A stretch of DNA of 64,000 nucleotides from assembly GCA_005784505.1 (NCBI GenBank), contig VCAZ01000018.1, positions 1,253,816-1,317,815 of the forward strand, in the 5' to 3' direction. A program made the position numbers and the translations under genes. Of this stretch, positions 21,431-32,350 are shown in pieces. The stretch's first letter is position 1; each line of letters opens with the position of its first letter. Under the pieces are notes generated by a model. It was not told the origin of the DNA and ran no database searches. It saw only the letters and a list, made by a program, of their open reading frames with translations. This DNA is from Bagarius yarrelli. Taxonomy: Eukaryota; Chordata; Actinopteri; Siluriformes; Sisoridae.

Positions 21431-24400
21431 CACACCCACATCTGATCCTCAGCACTGTCAGTGATGTCACAGGAAGTCGACAGATCCTTGGCCTTTTTCA
21501 GCGTGACTTTGTGTCGCCGCATTGGCTGAGCTGCGTTATTGGAAATGATAAAGTAAGCCATGCTCAAGAGATGATTTTTGAATATTGGGTTCTAAACTTT
21601 ATGGGTAGTCGTGTTAACATGGTTGGAAATTAGTGATGGTTTCAGGAAATTAAACAACATAAGTGAGACATTAGCGAAGTTTTTATTCATTTGACTTTTA
21701 GGACAACTTTGCTTAAATATTGATTAGTCAAAATGTGAGATGAAATATTTTGAAGCATTCTAAATTTCCATTCAAACAGTTGTGGGCTTTTGTTCCTTCT
21801 CGTGGGAAAGCGACATGTCTCTGATATTGCGTCATGCGACCTGAACTGAAGGGCTGAAGTTTACTTCCTCTGAAGTATTTTCTGTCTTCAGTTTTTTTTT
21901 TTTCTCTCTTTTTCTCTCTTTTCTTCAAACATCCTGCTGTGACTTTAAATAAAGATGTGAACGCGGTGGCTTTCACTCTTCGCTTCTTAAAAAAGCTTTT
22001 ATTCTCTATCAACACTCGCTGTCCTCTCAGGCCGCTCTGAAGAGCAGCTCTTAATTGGGTTGTCCAACACGCCAAAAGACACACAAGTTTATTTCTTCTG
22101 ATTTTGTTCAAATGTTATTGCCCCCCTCCCCACACACACAAAACTCCTACCGCATGCCGTATTCTAAACAGGAGGCCTCCTGCTGCTGACCGACGAGGCG
22201 ACGATGATTAATTTGCTTTGTGCTGCGGCAAATGTTGCGGGCTGAATTTTGTCGCGACACGATTAATTTTACATGCCGGGGGCTTGTCGTAACGCTTTAA
22301 CCAAGTAGATCCGTGCGGCATGGGAGGAAAAGCACCATCGGCTTGTTCATTACACTGAAATCACTTAGAGATCGGTGTTAAACTAGTCAGCGGATTAAGG
22401 GGGTTAGGTTGGCAATCGGAGCCACCCCAAAATTAGGCACTATATTTATTCAGACAGCGCTATAGGTTAAAGTTGCCTCCGATTAGATTCCAAAAGATTT
22501 TTTTTTTAGCTCCCCAGCATGGTGAGAGAGAAAATTCACCCATCTGCTTTGCGTCGAAGGCGGCGTTAATGAGATGCCGGGATGGTACACGCTTTATCTA
22601 ATTTACGACACGGTCTTGACTGCGTCTCGAGCCCGGCAACGAAAGTCACCATATGCTACGACTATCACTTTCACTCATTTATTTTTTAAAGACTTGCAGC
22701 ACAAAATAAGAAGTGTTGCAAAAGGTAAAAGGGGTGACAAGTATGAGGAAAGAAAGAGGTAATCATTAGGTTTTTTTTAAATTAGAATCGATTTATGCTT
22801 TAAACTTCAGCTTGTCTTAAAATTGACTTAAACTATATTAGCAATGGGACTGTTTTTTTAACCAATCATATTTCAAATTCCCCCGAGCTAGCTAGCTGGC
22901 TCGCAATAGCGTTAGCCTTTTTTTTACCCGTCCTCTGATTAGCTGATTGGAGCAAAACGGTTACAGTCAAGTTCGACTAGCAACACACGTCTGTAGCAAT
23001 CAGCACACATTAATATATTTGAATTAGAATTTTTACCCTCACAGTGGCTGACGGTGGAGGAGAAATAAATTCGGTCTCGGACAAACTTAAAAATATGTTT
23101 TTAAGGCGGATTTTTCCAGTAAAAATTGTAGATGGTAATGAGAGCTCGGTACCCTGAAGATAACTAGCTTGTCCCACTCAGCTTGACCGGTAACACTGAC
23201 TTACAGCCTTTAAATGTCTGATAGATTTGATTGATATCTGTAATGTTTTTGTGATGTTATATTAATATTAAGATAAATACTGATTCTGAACTGCACCAGA
23301 TGTTGCAGGTGGTACACTTGTGGTTGTAGTGTAGAGGTTTGGAGTTGTGTGTTAACGGCATTTCTTGCTTTAATAAAAATGTTTTTTATCCTCAATATGT
23401 GAAATGTCCCTCTGCCTGTAATTCCACGCCGTGTTATATTGTGTGTTTGTTTACTATTGATGTGTTTCTATAATTTGGATGTGATAGCGGTGGTAGTAAG
23501 ATCAGTTGGGTAAATCCACACTAAAGGACCAGCTAACAGATGCACCGCTCGCCACTGGAATTATGGTTTGTCAACCAAAGAAATAATTTTTCAAAGAAAT
23601 AATAATAAAAAATAGTTTACTGGTAACTAATCCTGCGTTCCTTTTCTTTGATTGCCAGTCCCTCACAATATGTGAGGAAACCCAGTATTGGGTCTATGTA
23701 TAGAATTAATGCTGGGTTAAACGCTTGCTTTATTGCCCTTTAATGGTAACCGGGAGGGGAACATGTTCGGTTCACTTTGTTTTGATGTAGCAGACTAGGT
23801 AACAACATTTGTTTTTTGTGACACGACGTTTTACTTGGAATTGAACAAACACTGAGCAACCACATCCCTATATTTCAACTATTAATCTGGTTCTCGTGTT
23901 TAAGAATCTTAAACAGAATCCATGCCCCCGAACCAAGATCTCCATTTTGGGATTTCAGTATTCATTAATTCTTGAAATTCACTCGAATTACTTAGATTAG
24001 TCAGATTTCTGGAAAATTTGTGTTACATTAAACAGTTATACACATCTGCTAAATACTGTAATTTGTAAATTTTTAAAAGATTTGCTATTTGTCTTACGGT
24101 TGCTCGACATTTTCATGACCCTGAACTGTGATTGGTTCCTTTACGTTTCAGTCAGAGGACCTGTCGGAAAATAAAAGCTGTTATAAAGTTCAGATCTCAT
24201 GCCATTAATCACCATAAGACTTCTTATGACATTCTTCCACTGGGTGGCATTGAAAATCCCCACCTTCAACACATTTGCTTAGGAAAAATCTGGCAACCTT
24301 GGAGGCTTAAAGTTAATCTTAGCCTGATTAATGGAAATTTTGCAGCTTTACACGCTTCTGTTATAGGTTTAGTGGTCGACTTCTCTGTTGTTGTGGTTTA

Positions 24401-24568
24401 TAATTGTATATGTGTGTGTATGTAAAAGTGTGTGTTGCTGCATTTGCTTCAAAATCACTATGATTCCTGACTGGATTTTTAATGCAGCACATTTAGCATT
24501 CAGGTTCGGTGTCACGCTCGGCTACAGAGGACGCTTGTCCTTCCAGCACCCGGAGCCATCTGTGGCTA

Positions 24569-24569
<1 letters not shown>
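21431..24569. other. Unique intron with candidate noncoding element 22180-22640
   Basis: No gene. 21740-22290 and 22330-22640 are repeat-free. 22180-22640 is CpG-rich for this region, with GATTAATTT and GCTTTAACC words, open on parts of both strands. No exon is bounded by splice signals. I infer a possible enhancer only. Confidence 0.4.

Positions 24570-24606
<37 letters not shown>
24570..24606 (+). repeat. GT microsatellite
   Basis: A near-pure TG run followed by GA-rich GAATGAGAGAGAGAAAGAGA. Confidence 0.95.
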
Positions 24607-24608
<2 letters not shown>

Positions 24609-24713
24609 AGAATGAGAGAGAGAAAGAGAAAGCTGGCCAGCCTGTTAGCATTTCCAGTCCTATCCATAGCTCCAGGGCTGGGCTAGAGTGTGGCATGATT
24701 CAAAGTCTGTTCA

Positions 24714-24761
24714 GACACACACACACATATATGTATATATATACACACACACACACACACA
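24714..24761 (+). repeat. CA-TA-CA compound microsatellite
   Basis: CA units, then TATATG/TATATA, then CA units. With the GT run 108 bp upstream it makes an inverted pair of complementary dinucleotide runs. Confidence 0.95.
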
Positions 24762-25560
24762 TTCTCCTTTAACACCACAGCATGGTAATCCTCTCACGGT
24801 CTGCTGCAAGCACAGGCAAGACTTTCACATCAAGTTCATTTCTCTCATAATGCACTGGAAGAAGTGGCAGTGCTACTTCATTATCTAGTGGTTGCCAGAC
24901 GAGTGGCTTTTACTCCAAAAAAAAAAAAAAAAAATGGAAGAAAAATGAAAACGTCATATTATCCTTATATCAATTTTAACACTATGACTTTGCCTGCAAG
25001 ACGGCGGCTAATCAAATAGTTAGCATCATTATTTTTTAGAATAATCCCCGACCTGCCACTGACTCTCGGCACCGTGGACTAAAATTCACATTTTCATTAC
25101 GTTCCAGCTGCAAAACACAAACCCCAGCAACGAGAGGAAAGGCTGGAGGATGCTAATGAACATAGGCAGGTGCGGGAAAACAGGAACATTCTCATCGTAG
25201 CTTTGAAAAACGAGTTCTTTCAGAAAAACGTGCGCAATAATAATTATTTTCTTTTTAGACATAATAGATTTAAAGCACTGTATACATAACACAGAACTAA
25301 TATCCGCACACTTAAAAGCAAAAACGTCTTTGAAAATGTTTTTTTAGACTCCGTGTATTGGTGTCATTGACAAAATTGCTAATGAATTATTTTAAATAAA
25401 AAGGGACTAAAATGGCATAGTTCCAAACTATATAGTATGCAAAGATGTATGTTGTGTATCCAAATTTATAGAATGCCGAAAACCGTAGTACCACCAAGAT
25501 TCTAAAACAGGAATACAACTCACTACACTTTTTTTATTTCATAAGCCCGAAGAAGACTTT
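24762..25560. other. Unique intron
   Basis: No element is recognised except a poly-A run at 24917-24934. Confidence 0.35.
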
Positions 25561-26031
25561 AGGGATGGATAGATATAAATGGATATATAGATATATATAG
25601 ATAAATGGATGGGTGTATATGGGTAGATGGATGTATATAGATGAATCCATATCATTTCATCCATCTATATATCTATATCCATCCATCCATCCATGAATAG
25701 ATATGGATGGATGGAAAGATGAATAGATTAGATGGTTGGATAGATATAGATGGATGGATGGATGGATGGATGGATGGATGGATGGATGGAAAGATGAATA
25801 GATTAGATGGTTGGATAGATATAGATGGATAGATGGATGGATGGATGGATGGATGGATGGAGATGAATGATAGATTAGATTAGATGGGGAGGATGGAGGA
25901 TTGGATAGATATAGATGGATAGATGGATGGATGGATGAATGGATGGATGGATGGATGGATGGAAAGATGAATAGATTAGATGGTTGGATAGATATAGATG
26001 GATGGATGGATGGATGGATGGATGGATACAT
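25561..26031 (+). repeat. GGAT-family tetranucleotide array with higher-order unit
   Basis: Long (ATGG)n and (ATAG)n runs. A longer motif, AGATGAATAGATTAGATGGT followed by TGGATAGATATAGATGG, recurs at about 25716, 25791 and 25963, with a diverged copy near 25862. At 25630-25700 the strand switches from CCAT to GGAT units, creating a palindrome around 25695. The minus-strand open frame of HPSI repeats here is an artefact. Confidence 0.95.
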
Positions 26032-26379
26032 TTTGATTTGATTCTAATTGATTCGAACACAGCTGATTCAGCTGATGCAAAAGTTTCTGTGAAGCTTCAG
26101 CAAAATTAAAGAACATTTAAATATTACCTTCTGGCTAACAAAGGAAAAATAATACATTTTTAATTTTAGAGAAAAGGACATTAATTTAACATTTAAAACT
26201 TGTTCCTCCACCTATAAGGTAATTATGCGTTCTGTTATATCGCATGTGATTATCGTGCAGTTTGTGGGAGGTTTGGCTGGTGCATTGTGGGTAACTGAAG
26301 CGTGGGTAGGTGTAATTAAGTTTTAATCCCATTTTAGTTTAACGTGACGCAACGGGGTAATGGCGTGCTCTAGGCAGAG
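26032..26379. other. Unique intron
   Basis: No element is recognised. Confidence 0.3.
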
Positions 26380-27090
26380 AGAAAGAGTCTGTGAGGAAAG
26401 AGGGAATGATGAGCTGGATTGAGTGCCATGTCTCAGGGGAAAGAAAAAAGACTGAACGAATGAATTCACTTCAAAAAAGGCGCTGGGGAGTAGAGATCAG
26501 AGGACAAGTGGAGAGAAGACGACAAGAAAAAGAAAGGATAGAAAGAATATAGATAGAAAATTAGATGCTGGATAAAAAAAGATAGTGGGTGATGGAGTGA
26601 GCAGGAGAAAATAATGCAGAGGACAGAATAAAAGAAAGGGGAAGTGAGAGAAGGCGGCATGGAGAATGAAATTAGAAAAGAACAAAGGGCATCGAACCGC
26701 TAGCCCGTAGCATAGGCTAATTGGTTATTAGCAGTGCTGAGCATGAGAATTAGTGTTTCGAAATGAATCGGAAGAGAAAGAGAAATTACCTCAAAAAAAA
26801 AAAAAAAAAAAAAAGGAAATAGAAAGTGAAGAAAATGGAAGCTGGAGGAAAGAAAGTGGACAGGAGATTGTCTGAGGAGAAAAGAAGTAAAAGAGAAAAA
26901 AAACCTGAAGATGTAATAGAGAAGAAGAAGCCTAAAGAAAAAATAAAGAAAACAAAACGGTAGAGGGTGTGGAAGAAAAATGGAGAAGGAAAACCAACAG
27001 GAGAAGAAGTGGACAAGTGTATTAGACAAAAAGTTTGGGACAAGAAGACAGTGCAAGAGGGGAAAGAAAGTAGGGATAACGAAATCTGTG
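26380..27090 (+). repeat. 700-bp purine-rich block
   Basis: Almost continuous A/G with few pyrimidines, apart from a short more mixed part at 26690-26770. A poly-A run lies at 26793-26814. No unit is regular enough to be called a satellite. The minus-strand open frames full of Phe, Leu and Ser are products of composition. Confidence 0.8.
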
Positions 27091-27677
27091 TTTCCAACAG
27101 GTTGACAGGTTGACATCAAATGCTAAAGGTTAGCAAAAATGACCTTTCCGTTACGAGACATTTTAAGGTTTGGTTTTCCTGGTTTAGAAATCAGGAGCAG
27201 AGAGTGGACAACTCCAGGGACTACCAGGGCCACAGTGAACAAACTAATAGACAGGGACGTGTCTCAGTCTTAACAGTCTCATCATTTGTAACTAAGCTAA
27301 TACCAAGAGGTAAGGGGGTTAAACCATACAAGATGTCTAATTACCCCTGCCCTGGGGACACTACAATTCTCTGTTATGCAGAACCCATCATTAAAGAATT
27401 GCATCATGGGGGATCTGTAGTAATTTCACTTTAGCTGATTTATGCTAGCTAGTCTACTTTATCAAAAGTAGCTAGATTAGATGGAACAATGTGTTTGGTC
27501 TGTAAGTGTTTTATAACTTTGGAGTAGCAGGCAGTAACAGTTTCGTATTCTGATATTAGCCGCCATCCTGAAAGTCCCGCCTCTTCCCCATATTCTCTCA
27601 GCTCACTTCTTTTCTTTAATTCGAAGATTTTCCGATGCTAAATCTTCTTATTCCACCTTTTAATTTTCAAATTTATC
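27091..27677. other. Unique intron
   Basis: No element is recognised. Confidence 0.3.
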
Positions 27678-28106
27678 TTGACTTATGAGTGTCCCAACTA
27701 ACGAGTCGTCTCTTGTCCTATTTGTTGCTTTAAGTTTCGAGCTACAATTCGGGTTACGAGCTTCAAATACCCAATGTAATATCCGCCCAGCATCCCGTGT
27801 GTCACTCGATAGCTAGTCAGACATGCACGTTAGCAAGTGGAGTCGTCTGATCTCCAAGGTAAACGCTGTACATTATACTTAATAAAACCAGTTTATTCCA
27901 GTACGTCCTATTGGAGTGTTTTTATACAACATTTATTATTTATACGTTTATTTTTCTTATTTAAAAACATATAACAAAAAGAATTCGATGTTTTTAGGGG
28001 ACCCGGAACGAATTAATGGCATTTCAATTTATTTCAATAGAAAAATTGATTTAACATACGGGTAATTTAAGTTATGAGCTCCGTCACGGAATAAATTAAA
28101 CTCGTA
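27678..28106. mobile_element. Tc/mariner-like MITE relative, longer and damaged
   Basis: The segments TTGACTTATGAGTGTCCCAA, TCGGGTTACGAGCTTC, GGCATTTCAATTTATTTCAA and ATGAGCTCCGTCACGG occur in the same order as in the shorter element at 36932-37220. An extra 150-bp section sits in the middle. The terminal CAGTGG is lost on the left, and the right end is uncertain. Confidence 0.55.
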
Positions 28107-28181
28107 AGTTAAGGAATATATAGGTGGTGGCACCAGCTAACCTCCTGTGCACTGAACAAAACTATATAATATATATTTTGG

Positions 28182-28182
<1 letters not shown>
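28107..28182. other. Short unique gap
   Basis: Nothing is recognised here. Confidence 0.3.

Positions 28183-28220
<38 letters not shown>
28183..28220 (+). repeat. TA microsatellite
   Basis: Pure TA run of 38 bp. Confidence 0.95.
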
Positions 28221-28224
<4 letters not shown>

Positions 28225-28517
28225 TGCTTTTATTATATGCACTTTGTTATATCTTTATGTATTATGATGTTAAAAAATAACAGATACTACAAGCGAAACA
28301 ACAGGCGAAATACAGGCGGCTGTAAATGAGTGGCACTGCCATGCATTTACACTGAGCTACTGTTCGTCTAATAATTATAGGCGATGTGATTAATTAGATT
28401 AATCAACGCATTGTGTAATTAATTATTATCACTTACCAACTTTAATATACTCTATATAAGGCTTTTTTTTTTCAAATGTCCATATACCAGCCAGTGGGTA
28501 GAAACCTCGCTAGTGTG

Positions 28518-28518
<1 letters not shown>

Positions 28519-28555
<37 letters not shown>
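28519..28555 (+). repeat. Poly-T tract, 37 T
   Basis: Uninterrupted T run. It could be the complement of a retrotransposon poly-A tail, but no element body adjoins it on either side. Confidence 0.95.
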
Positions 28556-28557
<2 letters not shown>

Positions 28558-30434
28558 ACATGGAGTGTCGGTGGCCAGGGATCAGGTGGTCTTAGCTCTC
28601 CTTTGGGTTTACTTCATGCTGATTGAACGAAATTGATACTGGCGGGTTGAAACCGCCTTCTCTCACTTACACAGACACACAGTCATTGCTCCTACTGTGA
28701 CAAACCCTCGTTTTGGGGGAGAATTTTAACCCACCTTTTACCACGGCTTGTCTGGTCATCCTATGCGTTTTTAAATGCTAGGGTAGTTATTCATCAAATC
28801 GATATTTTCAGAAGTGCACTTTCCAAAAACTGGATTTGCTTTGGATTAAGGACCTATTTTCGGTTTAATCATGGCTCGCGAGTTGAAGGCAGGTGCTGTA
28901 ATTGCAGCCGGGTAATCGGGAGGCAATGGCGTGTCAGTGTAATTATAACGTCCGTCTGATGGATCTGTTCTGTTCTGGCTTTTCTTTCCGTGTGACTGTG
29001 TTCGTGTGTGTGTGTGTGTGTGTGCATGCATATGTGTGCTTTTGGCTTGTACCCTTGTCTGTTCTTTGATTAAAGAGGGAAATTTAGCCTGGATGTGGGT
29101 CAAGAAGTGGGTTGCCCCACTTTCCTCTTTGCTCAAAAAGTGTTGAGAAGGTCTGAACTGCAAGATCACATTTTCTTCCAACTCAAAGCCCTCGTGTGTA
29201 GCAAACAAGATAATTCAAGCGTGTATTATGTTAAGTGCTAAGTGCCTGCAAACCGTACATTCACGGTTCTTAAGTAAGGGCAACAAGGTTTAAAATGTCT
29301 TCTTGTATTATGTATTTGTAGTCTTGGTGAGAAGTTGAAGCTTTCTTGCATCAGTACACAGCCACCGCAAAAATGATCTCCTCCTTTAATCTTTGCTGCC
29401 TGATTAACAAATCTAGTCTGTTACTACTTCTTTATGAAGATCCTAAAACCTGTCCACTGTATCACTTTACAATGTGGCTGCATGTCTGTAGTTGTGCCAG
29501 GAATCGCTGTCAATAATTGGAATTGTCATGGAACCGCAGCTGCAAGTCAGTGGTCTCAATCTCGGCTGTCTCGAGTTCCACCCTGACATCTGGATCCATC
29601 GCAGTTTAGCTCCCGAACTGAGTGGAGCGGATCCGATTAGTCACACACACCAGGTGTGATGGAACAAGATCTGTCGCATCTCTATGGCTGTTTGATTCGG
29701 TGGATGTTCGATATTGACTTGCATTTGGTACATGGTTCAGAAAAATGGGCTAACTACCCATGCGATTCAGGAACGCCGTACACCAGCTAATCGTGCAGGA
29801 TTGGTGTAAAACAGTGCACCAAGAGCAGAGTTGAAAGGATTGTTCAAGAACAGTGGCAGTTTGGCAGTGCTATGGTATCAAACCATTATAGATTTATCTG
29901 TCTGAGACATCAGTAACCCCCTTCAAAATGAATAAAATTATTGTTGTCTCCATTCTGTTATATCAAATACTTATTTAGAGCAATGTGGGCAAGAAACATT
30001 ATGTAACTAGATAGTTTTAGTTTAAGTAAACCTCAAATTTCTAAAAGCAGATTATTAAACTCATATATTTTTAAAATTCCGTTCCTGAATTGTCCTGCCC
30101 CTTGACCTTTACTCAAGAATACTGTTTAAGTACAAAGTTATATTTAAAAAATAAAGGTCAGAGGCACTTAAAAGTTGCTGAAAGAGATGGACGGCTTGGT
30201 TCTAAAGCTCTTTCTTTAGCCAAAGTGTGCAAAAGAATTCTCGGTCTACATAAGGCATTTAGATTGTATATTGTTTTGTTCTGTTTTGGATCCTGGTGAA
30301 GCATTTTAGATGTTTTTAGTGTCAGGATTCTGACCCGCTCCTCGTTAAATATTAAAGAGTTTCTTTTTAATACATTTTGGGCCAGAAAGTATCGACTTTC
30401 TGATTTTTCCTCCCCTTCAAAAATAATCTATACA
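28556..30434. other. Unique intron, candidate noncoding elements
   Basis: No gene. 28620-29200 is repeat-free apart from a GT run (29003-29024) and could be conserved. The rest shows no element. Confidence 0.35.
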
Positions 30435-30628
30435 GAAGGTGGTAGCCCAGTTTTTAATGTGAAGAACTGTTAACCAGAAGTTTGCGGGGTTGATTCCCAG
30501 CACCACCAAGTTCCCACTACGGGGACCCTGAGCAAGACCCTTAAACCCCAACATTGCTTAGTTGTATAAATGACATAAATGTGATTCACTCTGGATAACG
30601 GTGTCTACCAAATGTCGTTGATGTAAAA
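30435..30628 (+). mobile_element. SINE type A, near full length
   Basis: Head GGTGGTAGCCCAGTTTTTAA, B-box GCGGGGTTGATTCCC, body ACGGGGACCCTGAGCAAGAC, tail GATTCACTCTGGATAACGGT, end TGATGTAAAA. Confidence 0.9.
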
Positions 30629-31011
30629 AAAAACAAAAAAAAAACCTCAAAGTATCCAAAGAAGTAGTGAGGAACCCTCTTTTGAGTGAACTGAAAGAAA
30701 AGAAACTTGAATTGTTTTGTTCGTTTCATGCACTGACACACCTGATTCATCTCACTTGCTAATTAACAAGTTTAGTCTGGCATGCAGGAGCGGGTGATCC
30801 CTAAGGGATCCAAATTAGAAAACATTCATTTAACACCATCTCTATAAATTCATCTTCTTCTTTCAACACATTTAGCAAGTGTCTCAAATTAGCATTATTA
30901 CACTGGATGCACATCAAGCGTCCTGGTGAATTATGCTGAGAACATGGCAGATTTCTCATAAACAGCAGGATATAGTACAAGAAACACTTCTATAGTATAA
31001 GAAACGCATTT

Positions 31012-31181
31012 GTAATCCAAATAAAATGTAAAGTCTTCTTTAACATGTAGATCTACAAGATGTTTCTTATCCATTTTTGTTCTGGGGTGTTTGTTTTGGC
31101 TTAGTTGAATCTGCACCTCCATCTAAATCTAGCATGTCGCAACTATCTGATCTGGTTCCTCAACTTTTACCCACTCGCTGG
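31012..31181 (+). repeat. Duplicated segment A, copy 1
   Basis: 170 bp, about 93-95% identical by eye to 32067-32235. It starts TAATCCAAATAAAATGTAAA and ends CCCACTCGCTGG. The two copies differ by scattered base changes. Confidence 0.93.
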
Positions 31182-31943
31182 ACCTCGGGTTAGTGCTTCC
31201 ATTTATAGCCATGTATGTAGGTTGAGTCATCTTTTGTTTCTGGAGCTCTGCACTGGAATTTAAGTTCCCAACCATGGAGAGATACATTTACGTTTCTATG
31301 GCCTTGCTTTAGGGGTCCAGCAGTGGCAGTATGGTGGTGCTGGGAATAAAACCAGCAATCTCCCAAACAGCAGTCCAACACCTTAACCAATGAGCAACCA
31401 CTTCTCAGGTTAAAGATGTTTTCTTTTGGAGGTCAGAAGATTTGCTCATTTCTTATACAAAGAAATGAGTTTCTATCTAAAACATCTGGGATTTAGCAAT
31501 TAGCTTTATTTATTTTGTGGGGATCTACGTTTATAATATTTTTTTAATGATTGAAATATGGTAGCTGATATACCCTAATTTCTACTTTTGGAATTCAAGT
31601 CTTTTTCTAATCTGTCCTCCTTCAACAGTCCGTTCTTGTCCAAAATCTTGCTTGATCTCAAGCCTTATAAAGGTGTCCTTCTCAGTATCAATGTTTATTC
31701 CCAGCCTTATATTCACATCTAACCCGAAGAGTCATTGGGCGAAATCAGAACACTGATATTGTATTTGAGGAACATTCGGTTTCAGTGGGCAATTTAGCTG
31801 TAACCCTAGGAAAATTGACCAAAGACTAGCTAATTTAGTGACGAGGTTGTGGCTCATGGAAGCAAAGCTGAGGCTTTTTGCTTGGTTCCACCAGGGTTAA
31901 ATGGATTATAAAGCCCCGTGGTTATCCTGTCAGCTGTGACTGA
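31182..31943. other. Segment X between A1 and B1
   Basis: 762 bp that is present in the first duplicated unit and absent from the second. It contains a minus-strand SINE at 31301-31405. The flanks show no clear target duplication. Confidence 0.6.
31301..31405 (-). mobile_element. SINE type A fragment, minus strand
   Basis: The plus strand shows TTTAGGGGTCCAGCAGTGGC, then GGTGGTGCTGGGAATAAAAC and GTCCAACACCTTAACCAATG. Body and head are present. The tail is lost. Confidence 0.85.
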
Positions 31944-32058
31944 CTACGGAAAAGAGGATTTTAAAGTGTTTATTCACTTAAAGCCACGTGTGCTCCTCGC
32001 ATTTCGGTCACATCTCGGCAACAAATTATTGGTGTTCATGTCCTGCCGGATAGAATAA
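31944..32058 (+). repeat. Duplicated segment B, copy 1
   Basis: 115 bp similar to 32236-32350. It contains AAAGCCACGTGTGCTCCTCG and CATCTCGGCAACAAATTATT and ends GATAGAATAA. Confidence 0.93.
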
Positions 32059-32066
32059 CACATTTA

Positions 32067-32350
32067 TAATCTAAATAAAATGTAAAGTCTTCTTTTACAT
32101 GTAGATCTACAAGATGTTCCTTATACATTTTTGTTCTGGGGTGTTTGTTTTGGCTTAGTTGAATCTGCACCTCCATTTAAGCCTAGCATGTCACAACTAT
32201 CTGATCTGGTTCCTCAACTTGTACCCACTCGCTGGCTACGACAAAGAGGATTTTAAAGTGTTCGTTCACTTAAAGCCACGTGCGCTTCTCGCATTTCGGT
32301 CACATCTCGGCAACAAATTATTAGTCTACGTGTCCTGTGGGATAGAATAA
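32067..32350 (+). repeat. Second duplicated unit, A2 joined to B2
   Basis: A2 (32067-32235) runs directly into B2 (32236-32350) at CGCTGG|CTACG, without segment X. A 63-codon open frame (32159-32350) crosses the junction but shows no recognised domain. Confidence 0.93.

Noticed and set aside
25657..26031. Minus-strand 124-codon frame of HPSI repeats
   Set aside because: Translation of the GGAT tetranucleotide array.
26466..27119. Minus-strand frames rich in Phe, Leu and Ser
   Set aside because: Translation of a purine-rich tract. Composition alone explains the lack of stops.
32159..32350. 63-codon frame across the A2/B2 junction
   Set aside because: No domain, and the matching copy 1 is interrupted by segment X; probably chance.
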